Both the position numbers and the translations under genes were made by a program. DNA of 64,000 nt from Pilatotrama ljubarskyi (lineage: Eukaryota; Basidiomycota; Agaricomycetes; Polyporales; Polyporaceae), in contig MU277670.1 in the NCBI GenBank assembly GCA_022385805.1, forward strand, positions 529,102 through 593,101, given 5' to 3'. Each line of letters opens with the position of its first letter. Position 1 is the first letter of the stretch. Shown piece by piece: positions 11,969-23,151 of this stretch. The notes under the pieces are model-generated. The model was not told where the DNA came from, made no database searches, and saw only the letters and a list, made by a program, of their open reading frames with translations.

Positions 11969-13834
11969 TTACTCTTTGGCGGCAGCAGCAGCTTCGCGCT
12001 TCGACGGCGGGGTGCCGCCGAGGGAGCGCATGAGCTGCGAAATTGCGGCGCCCGTAATGACTGGTCGGCTAGTGTGCACCGTGCGAGCCCGCGCCGTAGA
12101 GGTCCCTGGGCCCGTCGGTGGCGAAGAGTGCGTCCGTGCGTGATTAATCCGGTCCCTGTGCGATGCGCGCTCGACGTCCGGGCGCAGCCCATCGGGGAAA
12201 GATCCATGCGAGGGGCTGAAGGGCATCCGAACGCCATTGGGGCGCCCAACCGTGTGCGCGCGACCGTGAGTCGGGTGGAATGAAGGGGTAGAATGGGTGG
12301 TGTGTGTGGTGATGTGGCTGGGGGCGGACATGGACGAGGGCATCGGCGCATGTATTGACGCTGCGAGGCCTTGTCGCTCCGGAGAAGTATCCTTGGAAGA
12401 CGAATCCTCCTTCACAGTCTCGCTGGGTTTCGCCGCGTCTACGGACTCGGAAAGACCGCTCTTGGGAGGCTCCTCGGCCGTTGCATACTCGGTGGTCTTC
12501 ATAGCGGGAACTGGAGGCTTCCGTGGAGCCCGTTTGGTCGGAGGATCTAGCGCGGCAACCGGCTTTTGCGGAAGAGAGGGATGCAAGAGAGGCCTGGACT
12601 TCTGCTCTGGTGACCTCGGTACCCTCTTACCCTTCGCCTGCTCATCTTTAGCCGAGCCACCGGCAGTAGCCTGTGTGACCGGCTTTACATCTCCAGCCGC
12701 TAAGTTCCCCTTCTTCGCCGGTTGCGTGCCATCGGCTCTCTTCTGCTCTGGAGGTGCCCCCTCCTCAGCTTTTCTGTCTGCTTTACCTTGGGAAGCCACA
12801 TGGACGCCACGAGGTGTATTGTCACCATCGCCTGCCTTCGTGGGAGAGGCATTCGACGGCAGCATTTCTCCGTCAGCAGAGGCGGGCTTCTGGGTTTCGA
12901 TGGTCGCAGCCGAGTCAGTCTGCGGGGAGCCGAATTCCAGGATTGGCAGCGGCTTCAAGGCGTCCATGAGGAGGGGGGAGATCAGGTCCGGCTGAGTAGG
13001 CGGAGCCGCATTGCTCTTCTCCGCCACGCTCTTGACGCCCCAGTCGTCCAAGTCAGGGAGGCTGTCGTCGTCATCACCGGCCCAATCGATATGGCTACCA
13101 GGAGTATGCGGTCGGTCCATGGCCACCGCCCTGACTCGCTCAACAAGCGCGTCAATGTCATGCTTGATGTCGAAAGAGGGCGTCTCCGGGGGCGGAGGCG
13201 GGGCGAGATGAGGCGGGAGGTCCTTGATGATCACGGGAGATTTCTCTGCGCGCAAGAAACTAGAGCTAGACTCGCTAGAAGGCGACTTCTTTGATGTGAC
13301 CGATGATGTACTCCCCTTTGTCTGGGAGCGTTTGCGCCGGGACTTGTTGGGAGTTGTCGCGGAAGGAGGTGCATTGTTGGAGGTAGCGGGGGGAGGGTTA
13401 ACGACAATCGGGGGAAGTTTGCGGGGCTGCTTGCTCTCGGACGCCTTCCTGGTGGTCTGCCTGGGCTCCTTCGCGCGGCTGGATGGTTTGGGGGGCAGAG
13501 CGGTAGAGATGTCGCTAGTGGAAGTGACGGATGATGTCGCGGTCAACGCGAGGGGCTCTTTCTTGGGCTGATCCTTCGTTTGATCCCCGTTCTGCTTTGA
13601 GGCCTTCTCGTCCGCGCGTGTCGCGTTGGGCCCGCCAGCGCGCCCGCCGCGTGCTCCACGTCCTCCGCGACCGCCTCCGCCACCCCTTCCAGGCCGGCCT
13701 CGAGAGATACCACGGAATGCGGAACCTGACTCTCCGTTCCGACTCCAACCGTTCCTACTACTAGGAGGCTGGCCTGCCCACATTGAGGAACCGACTCCTC
13801 CGGAGGGCGTAGACGGTGAGGCAGTGGAAGCCAT
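11969..13834 (-). CDS. Disordered RGG-box protein, unknown function
   Basis: A single long exon encodes about 621 residues, mostly low complexity. Near residues 35-60 there is an arginine-glycine box (GRPGRGGGGGRGGRGARGG) of the kind that binds RNA and is often arginine-methylated. The rest is rich in proline, serine, lysine and alanine. A short conserved-looking acidic stretch, HIDWAGDDDDSLPDLDDWGV, lies near residue 185, and there are histidine/proline-rich repeats near the end. No folded domain is recognisable. I chose the ATG at 13834 (ASTASPSTPSGG follows). The same frame stays open to 14281, but that extension would run across the SmG start and reads as unstructured filler. The acidic WD-containing motif followed by basic tails suggests an RNA- or ribosome-associated factor, but this is inference. 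Confidence 0.65.
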   Translation of the reverse strand: MASTASPSTPSGGVGSSMWAGQPPSSRNGWSRNGESGSAFRGISRGRPGRGGGGGRGGRGARGGRAGGPNATRADEKASKQNGDQTKDQPKKEPLALTATSSVTSTSDISTALPPKPSSRAKEPRQTTRKASESKQPRKLPPIVVNPPPATSNNAPPSATTPNKSRRKRSQTKGSTSSVTSKKSPSSESSSSFLRAEKSPVIIKDLPPHLAPPPPPETPSFDIKHDIDALVERVRAVAMDRPHTPGSHIDWAGDDDDSLPDLDDWGVKSVAEKSNAAPPTQPDLISPLLMDALKPLPILEFGSPQTDSAATIETQKPASADGEMLPSNASPTKAGDGDNTPRGVHVASQGKADRKAEEGAPPEQKRADGTQPAKKGNLAAGDVKPVTQATAGGSAKDEQAKGKRVPRSPEQKSRPLLHPSLPQKPVAALDPPTKRAPRKPPVPAMKTTEYATAEEPPKSGLSESVDAAKPSETVKEDSSSKDTSPERQGLAASIHAPMPSSMSAPSHITTHTTHSTPSFHPTHGRAHTVGRPNGVRMPFSPSHGSFPDGLRPDVERASHRDRINHARTHSSPPTGPGTSTARARTVHTSRPVITGAAISQLMRSLGGTPPSKREAAAAAKE

Positions 13835-14240
13835 ATAGGCAGTGACTAGGCAGTATAGCCCAAGAAGAGCTGTGGGCATGTCAAGAACCTTCTCAGCGAT
13901 GACGGACGGAGTGAACAGAGAGTGACCCACGCGGACGGTACGAGCGGTGGCAGATCGGTGTGTATACAATGGGTGTCGTTGCGTTTGAAGATTCGTGAAG
14001 TTCGTGGAGGAAACAAGATATACTGTAGAGGGGCGTGAGGAGAAACGTGAGGAGGGAGGAGAGGGCAAGGCGTGTTGGGTTGACCGACTGAGGGGGTCCT
14101 GGCAAGCAGTCTGCTGGTTCCTGCGCGGGTAGGACTCATACCGCATGCGGATCTTCCCACGTGGCCCTTGCGTCCGCGCGATCTGCGTGCTCTGCGCGTT
14201 GTCCTCCTCTCCTACCGTCGCCCACTGTCCCCTGGTCACC
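13835..14240. promoter_or_regulatory. Divergent promoter region of RGG protein and SmG genes
   Basis: Two genes start back to back with 406 bp between their start codons. The region is probably the promoter and 5' UTR of both. No specific factor site was identified. Confidence 0.5.
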
Positions 14241-14612
14241 ATGTCTAAGGCTTCGCAACCCGAGCTCAAAAAGGTGCGCATGCATCCCTCTTTCTGAGGC
14301 GGAACCCGAGTCTCACCGTGCCTTACCTACTTTGCGCAGTTCATGGACAAGAAACTCTTCGTCCATCTCCAAGGAGGACGCAAAGTCAGTGGGACGCTGC
14401 GCGGATACGACCTGTTCTTGAACCTTGTTATCGACGACGCTCTGGAGGAGACGAACCCGGCACAAAAGCATCCCATCGGGACTGTTGTATGTCTGCACCT
14501 GTGCCTCTGTCCTAGGATCATCCGCTCATCGTGTACTTATTGTCCCCTTCCCGCACAGGTTATCCGTGGAAACAGCGTTACTTCGATGGAGACATTAGAG
14601 GCAATTCGGTGA
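14241..14612 (+). CDS. SNRPG: Small nuclear ribonucleoprotein G (SmG)
   Basis: SmG is one of the seven core Sm proteins that form the ring on U1, U2, U4 and U5 snRNAs for pre-mRNA splicing. Three exons (14241-14273, 14340-14486, 14559-14612) give a 77-residue protein starting MSKASQPELKK. It contains the Sm1 motif (LFVHLQGGRKVSGTLRGYD, then LNLVIDDALEE) and the Sm2 motif (VIRGNSVTSMETLE). The length and the VIRGNSV block match SmG rather than other Sm or LSm proteins. The splice sites GTGCGC..GCGCAG and GTATGT..CACAG are canonical. The gene is intact. Confidence 0.95.
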
Positions 14613-15614
14613 CGCGACCCGCGGTTTGTTGGGCTCGGTCATGTTGTGTATCATATTTGTATTGCTACCCTCTGTTGCTGTCGCATATCGCCCATGGAAT
14701 GCCGAACTGTCCTCTTCAACCTGCGTTGAGCTCAACGTCAACCTATTACCTATGCAGTCTCTTCCAGAATGCATCCTACATCTCCAAGTCCGTTTGGCCT
14801 ACAGGACGCACCGTACAGTAGTGGATCGGCAGTCTGCTTCAGATCGAACAACGTCTTGGCCACGGAGGTGAATAATACGCCAAACTGAGAACATGCTTGC
14901 CAATGCATCGCAAGGTCGTCACTCCAAATCCTTCAATTAGTTCACTACATTACTGCACTATAATGGACTGGCCGAAGAATGTATTGACCCAGACAATTAT
15001 CGTCCTTACCGGAAGAAGCGTTACTTGGGGTTAGGGTTAGGACCGCGCAGGGACAAAAAAGATGGCCCGCCCAGCCCGAGGGCCGAAGCGGGACAGGGAA
15101 ATATTTAGACGGTGCATGACCCGAAGGCCATACAAACCGCAGGGGCCCCCTGAGGACATGGTCGCCGTGCTATGAGAGGCCCCCACGGCCCACGAACCCA
15201 GGTACGTGAAGGGGCTCGTGCCATCAAGGTAAGTATGAGTTGCAACTATCTCCGAGGAGGGCTTATATACCGCGGAGGCGCGCACGGACCACCTGGAATT
15301 TGTTTGGGGCTGTTTGAAGCCTTCATGGGTCCTTTCAGACGCTGAGCGGCGAGCAGGCACATCGTCCGCCGCGAGAGGCCGCGAGGCTCAGAAGTTAGTG
15401 ACAGCTTCAAGCATGATGGTGTACATACATACAGTATATAGCGAAGATTCATCGCATACTAGCATTGCCCTGCGGCTGATCTACACGCGTCGCTCACATC
15501 CTGAATTCAAGCCACGAAACAATCAATAACATATAACACCAGAACAAAACCCGAGGCCTGCTACAGTTACATGACCAATCATAGGCGGGAGACCCGAGTG
15601 AACCAATACACATA
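14613..15614. other. 1-kb intergenic region with a short telomere-like motif
   Basis: No gene was seen. It lies between the 3' ends of SmG and the DUF6533 gene. At about 15026-15043 the sequence reads TTGGGGTTAGGGTTAGG, two copies of the fungal telomere unit TTAGGG. That is too short to be more than a chance or relic interstitial motif. Confidence 0.4.
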
Positions 15615-17399
15615 TCACACAGGGACCTCTCGGATCGCGCTGTGGCTGGCAAGGATTGCCAGCGGCCGACTGGTAGCGCTCACCATCGGCAAGCGGGAAG
15701 ATCCCTCCTCAAACTCCAGGCGGTCTGCGTCGCTGTCGGGAGCCACAAGGCCGTTACCGAAGCTGTCATTGTGGTCCAATCCACGGTGCCCGAGCGGCGC
15801 ACCGAGAGGCGCGATGAAGCCTGACGCAAAGGAGACCGAGCTGCCACCGTAAGCCGCCTGGTCGGGGTTAGGCTGGATGAACGATGGGTTGCTCATATCG
15901 CCCATGCTGTCTGGCCCGTTTGTCCCGTCTGCCTCTCGGAGGTTGAGTAGGAACCGAGATACGAGGATGGTCGTGAGTCTGTGGAGCTCAAATCAGTATT
16001 CAATGAGACGTTCACATACTTCGCATACGAACGGGGCACTCACGGTTCTTCGAGAGTGATAGTCCAAGTGAAGCGCTATCACCAGGTTAGCAAGTGCTGC
16101 GGATGCTCATGCTCGCAAGGACACTTACTCCGGTAAGGCTGAAGGCGATGTGGAACGTATTCAGAATCATCAGGACCCTATCCTCAGTCAGCACCCGTCC
16201 GTGCGTCATTATATGGAGACGCCCTCACAAGAAATAGATAGTTCCTGCGAATGGCATTAGTTGACCGTTGCAAGCACTTCAAACAATCTCAGGGAACGTA
16301 CCATCTCGCAATATCAAAGTGCTCAGAGACATCCTGATGTTGGCTTCAACGGCCGCCTTCCTGATGCCATACGTTCTCCACCAGGTAATGGAGAGCACGA
16401 GCACGTCGGTTAGGATCACGCTCGTACGGGTGGAGATCAAGACTATCCGGCGATCAGCTTGGTAGCTATCCCGGAAGGGCGGAGGAACTGGCAACATACG
16501 TCTGCCAAACCTAGTGGTCAGCACAACGGACACGGCAGATTGCTTGGTACGTTGCTTACGCATTGTATACATTGTGAGGCATGTTGCTGACCCACAGGCA
16601 CCCTATGGGTTCTGGGTAGTTCGCATCGTACGTCTGTGAATAGAGAAACTAGCGTGGCGGCGCCAAGGTGAGCTCGACGCAGGAGTCCGACAGTTTTCCG
16701 CAAGACCTACGATGTTCGATGCCAGAGGAAACAAGCCTGGAAGGGCCACCAGAAGTCCGAACCGCCAGCTGTGTCCGCAGATTGCATACACACGTAACAC
16801 CGAGAACGCTGACCTCGACTATGAGTATAGCAGAACAGACGCTACGAAGCAGCCGTGCTCACAAAGCCAAACGAAGTAGGGCAGCACCTCGAGAATCTTG
16901 CTGATGACGTTCGATGCCTGGCAGCTGGCGGCGGAAACAAGCACCTCAGCAAGGCTAGCGAAGACCGAGTTGCCGAAAGTTGTACATACCCCTGGCGGAT
17001 GCAGCATCAATATAACTGTCCTCGATTGGATCGCGAAGCACATACCTCATCTGAGATCTGATAGGTATTCACGATATAAATGGGATATTTGAGGAGGGCG
17101 AGGTAGCGGTTCAGCAGGAATAACACTGTCGCCGCGGTGAACTTTCTCCCCCATACCAGGCTGACTTCGCGGTCGAATGTGATGATGTACTCGTAGAATA
17201 TCAGCGCTGCACCGGAACCTGTCAGCCAGAGCAGTTGGAATGCGTGGGAGGCTAGTAGACAAAACCTACCAAAGGCTGCCAGGTCGCAGCACTGCTCAAC
17301 ATGGCTGTGAATAGCGCGGAATCAGTACGCTGAGCAGCCAAGCCGCACTACTGAAGGCGAGACGTACAAGCTCCAGTATAGGGAGATGATCGGGTCCAT
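15615..17399 (-). CDS. DUF6533-family multi-pass membrane protein
   Basis: This belongs to a large basidiomycete family of seven-helix-like membrane proteins of unknown function. The start MDPIISLYWSLY lies at 17399. A spliced exon near 17220-17045 gives the family core YEYIITFDREVSLVWGRKF plus FLLNRYLALLKYP. Further exons encode hydrophobic helices, among them VLPYFVWL-like and FGLLVALPGLFPLA segments and SVILTDVLVLSITWWRTYGI near 16420. A cytosolic-looking tail follows LTTILVSRFLLNLREADG and ends in a Pro/Ser/Gly-rich stretch. At least eight short introns are needed. The frame stayed open at the junctions I checked, so the gene is probably functional. Family members are numerous in mushrooms; ligand and role are unknown. 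Confidence 0.8.
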
Positions 17400-18841
17400 G
17401 ATGTGCTCACTGAAGCTTGTTGGTTCGTCCTACGAAGGCAATCGAATCTCATATTTATATGCTTTCAGACCCCTGGCTGTAGAGACAAGAGCGGGAGACC
17501 ACTCTGCAAAGGCATGTCTCGATGTCGTCGAGACGAAAAGGTGCCTGTAGAGTGTGGTCCGAATCAGCACATCTATCGACAGTGGTTTCTGTCCGAACCG
17601 TCCTGCATGCCTACATCGTTGTACCCAAATGGTCAGGTGAGGCGTCATTCTGAGAACAGGCATCGGGATAACAGGCCAGAGCTGCATCGCGCAACGGCAA
17701 GTTCGGGATTGCGTCGATTCCAGGAGCATGGACCTAGGCTCGGCGGCGTGTACGACGTGGTGCAACGCGCAGAGGGGCCGGCAATTTCACTTGCGGAGGA
17801 GGGAACCAGGGGCAAGTTGGTATTGTGGTCGGCGAAAAGACCTTGGGCTGCGGGAGTCATGCAATACCCCAGGCCAGCCGTAGCTGACTGACTCAGAGCA
17901 TGTGAAAGCGGCGATTCTGTCGGCCTCGGGTGGACAACCATGATGAACTCGAGGTGATGGTGGAGGCGACGCTCAGGATTCCTCTTGCACAGCCTCGCCC
18001 ATGGGGAAACATCTGTGGCTCTACCTCGATCATGGTTTGCGCAAGAGCACCGGTGGACCATTTTCCGGATGTCGGTCCTTCCAGCTCGCCGTCCACGGAT
18101 CGATAACACTAGTAAGTCACCATTTTCCCTCGCCTCGTAGAGACTGCGGGATTGTTACAATGCTGGACTTCGGGTTCCAGCCGCTGCGGCCACGAAATCT
18201 GGTCTTTCTGCCTACATCTGCAGCCCACTACAACCGGTGTATGTGGGAGGGAATGCTCCCCTCACGTTGATCAGGGCTCTTCCGTGACGAGTTGGGAGAC
18301 TCACCGGAGTGCGGTGAGCAGGCAGAAAGCCCCGGCTGGTAATCGTGCCCGCATGAGCTCCTAGCTGGACGCCTTGTGCGGGTTCATCGAACTCTCAGAC
18401 ACAACAGCAGTGGTTGAAAGGAATCGTATTGCCAGAAGCGACCGCAGTACTCGAAGGCCCAGGCGACAAGACGGAGTATTACGATCGAGGTATGTACGTC
18501 GCATCTTATGGCAAGCAGCGTTACACAGCACGCCACCCGCCTCAAACTAGGACGTCAGACACTCTCCCACAGCAGATAGGCCTCGTCCGTGGTAAGAACG
18601 GCTCGGCGAGGCGTAGGGCATCCTTGTGGTTGCATTTGCTGAGGAACGTCGTACGCGCGCGGTCTCCTTATACTTTGGTCGCGCGCAGCGCACGTGGCGC
18701 GGCAATCGAGATCGGCAGAATCGTGCACGCTCGCACTCCGCGTCAGTGCAGTGGGAGCATCCACCGTCCCCCGCTCACAGAGCACGTCGCCAGCACAGAC
18801 GTTCGCCTTGCCCCTCTTGTGCTCTCAGATAGTCAACTAGA
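17400..18841. other. 1.4-kb region without a supported gene
   Basis: This lies between the 5' ends of the divergent DUF6533 and syntaxin-18 genes. Open frames up to 188 codons exist on both strands, but they are basic, compositionally odd and lack domains or splice patterns. Promoters for both neighbours should be here. I see no repeat or RNA gene. Confidence 0.4.
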
Positions 18842-20166
18842 ATGCCAGCTATCTCTCGGACAACTGAATTTCGTGAACTTGTGCGCGAGAAGGAGAGGGA
18901 CATACCCGAAGCGAAACGGCGCAAGCTCTCGCGTCCCTCGAAGCGCTCGACCCCAGAGAGCGAGAGGCTGGAGACATTGAACAGGGAGTACGTGAAGGAA
19001 GCATATGTCGTCGTGAGTAGATGATCCCTAGCGAGGTGGAGGTGTAGAGACTCATGCAAGGTCAACAACCGTCGCTAGCTCAATCACATATCCACGCTCG
19101 CCCGCATGCTGGCTTCCGTGCGCAAGGCTTATTTGAATGTCGACTCGCGGAGTCCCCCAATGTTGCGGCCAACGAACCGGACCATAAATATTGCAGGAGA
19201 GAACCAGTCCTGGAGCGACATACGCAATCTCACAAACGAAGAGCGGGACCAAATAGACCTGCAGGCCCGGGTCATCCTTTCGCGATGTAAGGACCGTGTC
19301 GCACAGCTCGAGGAATTGGAGAAAAGTGAGTCTCATGTCATGACTCTCTCTATATATCCCAGCTCATGTGGTCGGATTCTCGAGAGCGTTCACAGCTGGC
19401 GGCCAGCCAACAGAACCCGCTCACCAGACTCCTCCCCGCGCGCCTTCGCCAGGACGACTCCACAGCCGCCTCCGACTTCGTCGCAGCCCACCATGCCGGC
19501 ATAACATGGTACCTCAGTCGACGTCTAACAGACACGAGCCAGTTCCTGCGAGACATGCAGGAGGAGCGCATGAAGCGCCAGCTCGAGCGGTCACGGACGC
19601 TCGGCTCTGGAGCAGCACGGGAGGCTATGTTCCTCGCAACCAACGATACCCTTCCCTCCTCGGCAGAGTCGACCGCTAGCGGGAGCTGGCTTGGGGGAGC
19701 GTCCACGCTCGCTTCGAGCTTCGCCGCAAGCATCGGCGGGCCCTCTTCATCCCTCGACCCTTCGCATTCTGTATCCACGATCAAGCCCTCGGCATCTATG
19801 CAGGAGGACTGGATGTCGGAGACGGACGACGAGGAGCTCGAGCTTTCGGCGTCGCAGATACAGCAGTTCGAGGAGGAGAATGCGAACATCCTGCAGTCGG
19901 TGCAGGACACGCTCGCGTCCGTGCAGCAGGCGGAGGGGCGGCTCATGGAGATCAGCGCGCTGCAGATGGAGCTCGTGGCGCATCTGACGAAGCAGACGGA
20001 GCAAACCGAGCAGCTGTTCGAGGATGCCATCGCCACTGCTGCGACGGTCGAGAAAGGCAACGAGCAGCTGAAGGAGGCGCGGCGCAGGGCGCGGGACGGG
20101 AGGAAGTGGATCCTGCTATTTCTCATCGGCGCCAGTCTGTCCCTGCTGTTCTTGCACTACTACTAA
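18842..20166 (+). CDS. UFE1: ER t-SNARE syntaxin-18 / Ufe1 homologue
   Basis: This is a Qa-SNARE for retrograde Golgi-to-ER vesicle fusion, anchored in the ER membrane. The N-terminal syntaxin-18 domain begins ATTEFRELVREKE-like (PAISRTTEFRELVREKERD) and continues over an intron (about 19010-19078) into LNHISTLARMLASVRKAYLN and LTNEERDQIDLQARVILSRC. A second intron follows near 19325. The linker is serine-rich. The SNARE heptad region near residues 290-350 includes ALQMELVAHLTKQTEQTEQL, and the C-terminal anchor is ILLFLIGASLSLLFLHYY. The order domain, SNARE, tail anchor is as expected for this family. The gene looks intact. Confidence 0.9.
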
Positions 20167-20333
20167 TCGCTCTCCCACATTCGCTGTCGTCTCACATCTT
20201 CCTAATGCGCATGATATTCCATCATAGGGTCTAGCTAGACGCGAAGTGTCCCAGGATTATAGGATCATACATCTTCGACACTGGATATACCCACGGATAC
20301 ATGGTGTATCATAATGTTACAGCATAGCACACT

Positions 20334-21575
20334 TCAAGCAGATGAACCATCGTACCTGTCCCTGGACTCTCGGTGAGGACCGAGGAGAGGTGCCCCCTCC
20401 TCCGCCTCTTCTATGGCTTCTGCGGCGAGTTCGTCGATCTCCGGTGAAACCCCCTGCAAGTGCAGGATCTCCTTGCGCATTGCGCGGTATATGATCCTGT
20501 GTGGCGTTAGCTCCCAGACCTGACTACCTGAGTGCGAAGACCCACCAGCTCGCGATGGCAGCGACCAGCACTCCACCAACCGAGATCGAGATGTTGAGGA
20601 TCTTGGTGGCTGTGAGCCACCCACGTCAGCCAGCTGTATTGCATAGCAAGTGCAGCCGGAGAACATACTGGTGTCCATGTGCGAACGTTGCTCTCCGTCG
20701 GAAAGAGATGCAAGACGGGAACCAACGAAGACGAAGATCGCTACCTTCGGGAACACGACGAAGGTCGCCAAGAAGAACTGCCAGAACGCAACAGATTGTA
20801 TAGACTGCGATAAGATGTGATGAGCTCGCGCTAACCGATCTACGAGGACCTCTACTTACGGCAAAGAGAGTATTGGAGTACACCCACGGAGGGAAGGGCG
20901 ATGCTCTGATGAGCACAATAAGCGGCATGCCCTTGGCAGCCTACCGAAATCTACGTGAGCACTCCTCAATGCGCAAGGGCAGCTGTGACTGACTATGACT
21001 GTTTCCAGGGCCTGCCACTTCTCACTCGACTGGGACCATCTCCGCAACCTGTTGCTGAATAGGAGCCGCAGTACGATGAATGTGAAGGCCGAGCCGAAGA
21101 GAGTCCCCCCGGCGGCAATAGGGAAGCCCTTCATCCCGTATGCGTAACCGCATAGAGTGATGAGGGTGGTATGGCCGAGGCATGGGGGAAACGAGACGAT
21201 AACTGCACATATAGTCAGCAACGCAATGCGGGGGTATCGAAAGTCACGGCTGAAGCGCACAGAATAGGGCAAAGAGGATGACTGCGCCTAGAGGATGATG
21301 ACTGGCCCTCTGTGCGAGGTTGTAGAGCGTTTGGCCTATCCGGTCAGCGCCGATCACGATGAGAGTGGTGGCTAAGGTGGCATAGAGGAGGACTGTGCCC
21401 AAGAGGAACAACTGCAGAGCCACGCAGGATGAGCACATGCTAATACCGACTGCGATACGTGAAGCCTGCTCGCCTTAGAGTACGTGTTGAGCTTCCTGTA
21501 TCGCTGCAGGGCACCTCGGCCGAGCTGCTTCACCTGAGCAACGGTGAACATGGGTGGGCTCCCTGGTACGGCCAT
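20334..21575 (-). CDS. TVP38: Golgi membrane protein TVP38-like (VTT/DedA family)
   Basis: Tvp38 is a multi-pass Golgi membrane protein of the VTT/SNARE-associated family, related to TMEM41B/VMP1 scramblases. Exons (minus strand) start AVPGSPPMFTVAQVKQLGRG and continue into hydrophobic LLGTVLLYATLATTLIVIGA. The core reads PPCLGHTTLITLCGYAYGMK, then GGTLFGSAFTFIVLRLLF, AKGMPLIVLIRASPFPPWV and FFLATFVVFPKVAIFVFVGS. GYAYG and the F-P-P-W region are typical of the VTT domain. The tail after LRKEILHLQG-like RKEILHLQGVSPEI is acidic and cytosolic, ending RDRYDGSSA. Five or six short introns are needed. The gene appears complete. Confidence 0.88.
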
Positions 21576-21877
21576 AGTTACAAGAGTCGCCGGATTGAAC
21601 GTGCGACGTAGATATCAGCTATACAGTAACAGTCTACCGGATTATTGCAAGGAGAGTGTGTATGTGTGCTGAAGTGGTTCCGAGCCCCAGAGTGTCCGCA
21701 GTAACAGGCGTCGGTCGAGAGCTGAGCAGAAGTATGGCGACGTGGAGTAGAGCTGTATCAGCTCGTCTCCCGCAGACAAAAAGTCTATCCCTTGGAGGCG
21801 TTCGCAGCGTATGTCTGGGGAAAGCGGTGGTACTCTATATATCGCAGGGCGGAAGCTGCCCCGAGAACGAGGACGTC
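21576..21877. other. Upstream flank of TVP38 before the transposon nest
   Basis: This presumably holds the TVP38 promoter. There is no gene. The transposon nest begins immediately after it. Confidence 0.4.
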
Positions 21878-21885
21878 AGTACAGC

Positions 21886-23151
21886 TAAGGCTCCAACCTT
21901 TTAGAGTAATTACCGTATATAAACGATTATTGCACTATACTGATTATGATTACTTTACTCCTTCCCCCCTAATCGGTATAATCGATTTATAACGAGTAAT
22001 TAACTTGATGATGCCTAAGTCACCAGCAGGCCGGAGAGGCAGTATATCAAAACATGCTGAAGGGCTATGTACCGAGCAGGAAGAGTGCTGTGTTGTTGTG
22101 GCTTGCATTTGCCACTGCAACTCTGCGTGCCACTCACCTGTAGTGCCACCGCTGGTGACCAAAAGTCGCGGAGTGGCGGTAGCGCCCAAAGCTAAGGGCC
22201 TGGTCGGCTGCCCATGAGATACAACTCACGCCGCGCCAAAATCCACTCACGTGTGAGCACCAATTCGCACTCACCTGTGAGTTCTAGATCACGGTCGAAC
22301 AGAGCGGTCGGCTGCCCAATCTCCACGGGCGCTACGATGTCACGCTTGGGCGCTCACCACTGGGGGTGCATGCGCGCACAAGCATGACACTTTGTGCCTG
22401 TGAGCGCTTCGGTGCTCGCAGTGTGAGTGCGGAGTTTTCGGGCATCTCGGGCATCGTTCACATCACACGTGAGTTGAATCTCACGGGCAGCCGACCAGGC
22501 CCTAAGCGCCGATCGAACTGACCGACTTCGAGGATGATACAGTTGCCGCGGCCATGGCTGATGCATATGCTTAGAATCGTTGAGTGCTTGTCAACTCATG
22601 CGCATGTATATGGAGACCGGTAAGCACTGGGAGCGGTTCACTGGCCAAATCACGCAGACTGGATGTACTGGCTCATCACACGTGACTTCCAGACTCGGAC
22701 TATATGCGCGCTACGCTACGCTCTCCTCGTCTACTCAAGTTTCCTCCAATGAACCAACCCCAGTATCGGCATCGGTGCTCAGCCTCCCCGTTTTCTTGAC
22801 CCTTGTAACCCTTGGTATACACCTCGCTACCCCGGGTGTATGTCATCCAGAGTCGGGTGCCAGCCCGTTACAACAAACCCCAGTGGCAATGGCCACCGGC
22901 ACTTGCGCCCCATTTTACCGTAGAAAGGCATGTGAATGACTGTGGGATTGCAATGACAGAGAGCCAGGAGGCTGCATAAGCAACTCCTACTAAGGACTCC
23001 TAGGCCACCACTCCCACTCGGAGTCCTTGACCACGCAATGGGTCGGATGCTCGCTCGATTACTAGTTATAAACAGTTTACAACTGATTACTATCTGGTTA
23101 CTCATTACATACAATATTTTGGTAAACGTAATGTAAATGGTTGGAGCCTTA
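21886..23151. mobile_element. Non-autonomous hAT-like element with 8-bp target duplication
   Basis: The ends are perfect 13-bp inverted repeats, TAAGGCTCCAACC at 21886-21898 and its complement at 23139-23151, followed by partly similar AT-rich sequence. The flanks are identical 8-mers, AGTACAGC at 21878-21885 and 23152-23159. An 8-bp duplication is the hallmark of hAT transposases. The 1,266-bp element encodes no transposase and so must have been mobilised in trans. It sits inside the left end of the Tc1/mariner-like element and contains a third element. Confidence 0.82.
22196..22502. mobile_element. Non-autonomous PIF/Harbinger-like MITE with TAA target duplication
   Basis: The 307-bp element has inverted repeats of about 35 bp starting GGGCCTGGTCGGCTGCCC on both ends, with two mismatches. 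TAA flanks it at 22193-22195 and 22503-22505. A three-base TAA/TTA duplication and a GGG start fit the PIF/Harbinger superfamily. It has no coding capacity. Its interior holds several CACGTG- and CACCTGTGAG-like palindromic stretches. It is inserted within the hAT-like element. Confidence 0.82.

Noticed and set aside
13835..14281. N-terminal extension of the RGG protein to an upstream ATG at 14281
   Set aside because: It would overlap the SmG coding start on the other strand and has no conserved-looking sequence.
15026..15043. Telomere-type repeat (TTAGGG) possibly marking a chromosome fusion or end
   Set aside because: Only about two units in unique sequence with genes on both sides; too short to mean more than chance.
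17645..18980. Open frames of 150-190 codons between the DUF6533 and syntaxin genes
   Set aside because: No recognisable domain, no intron logic, and a basic composition typical of random GC-rich frames.
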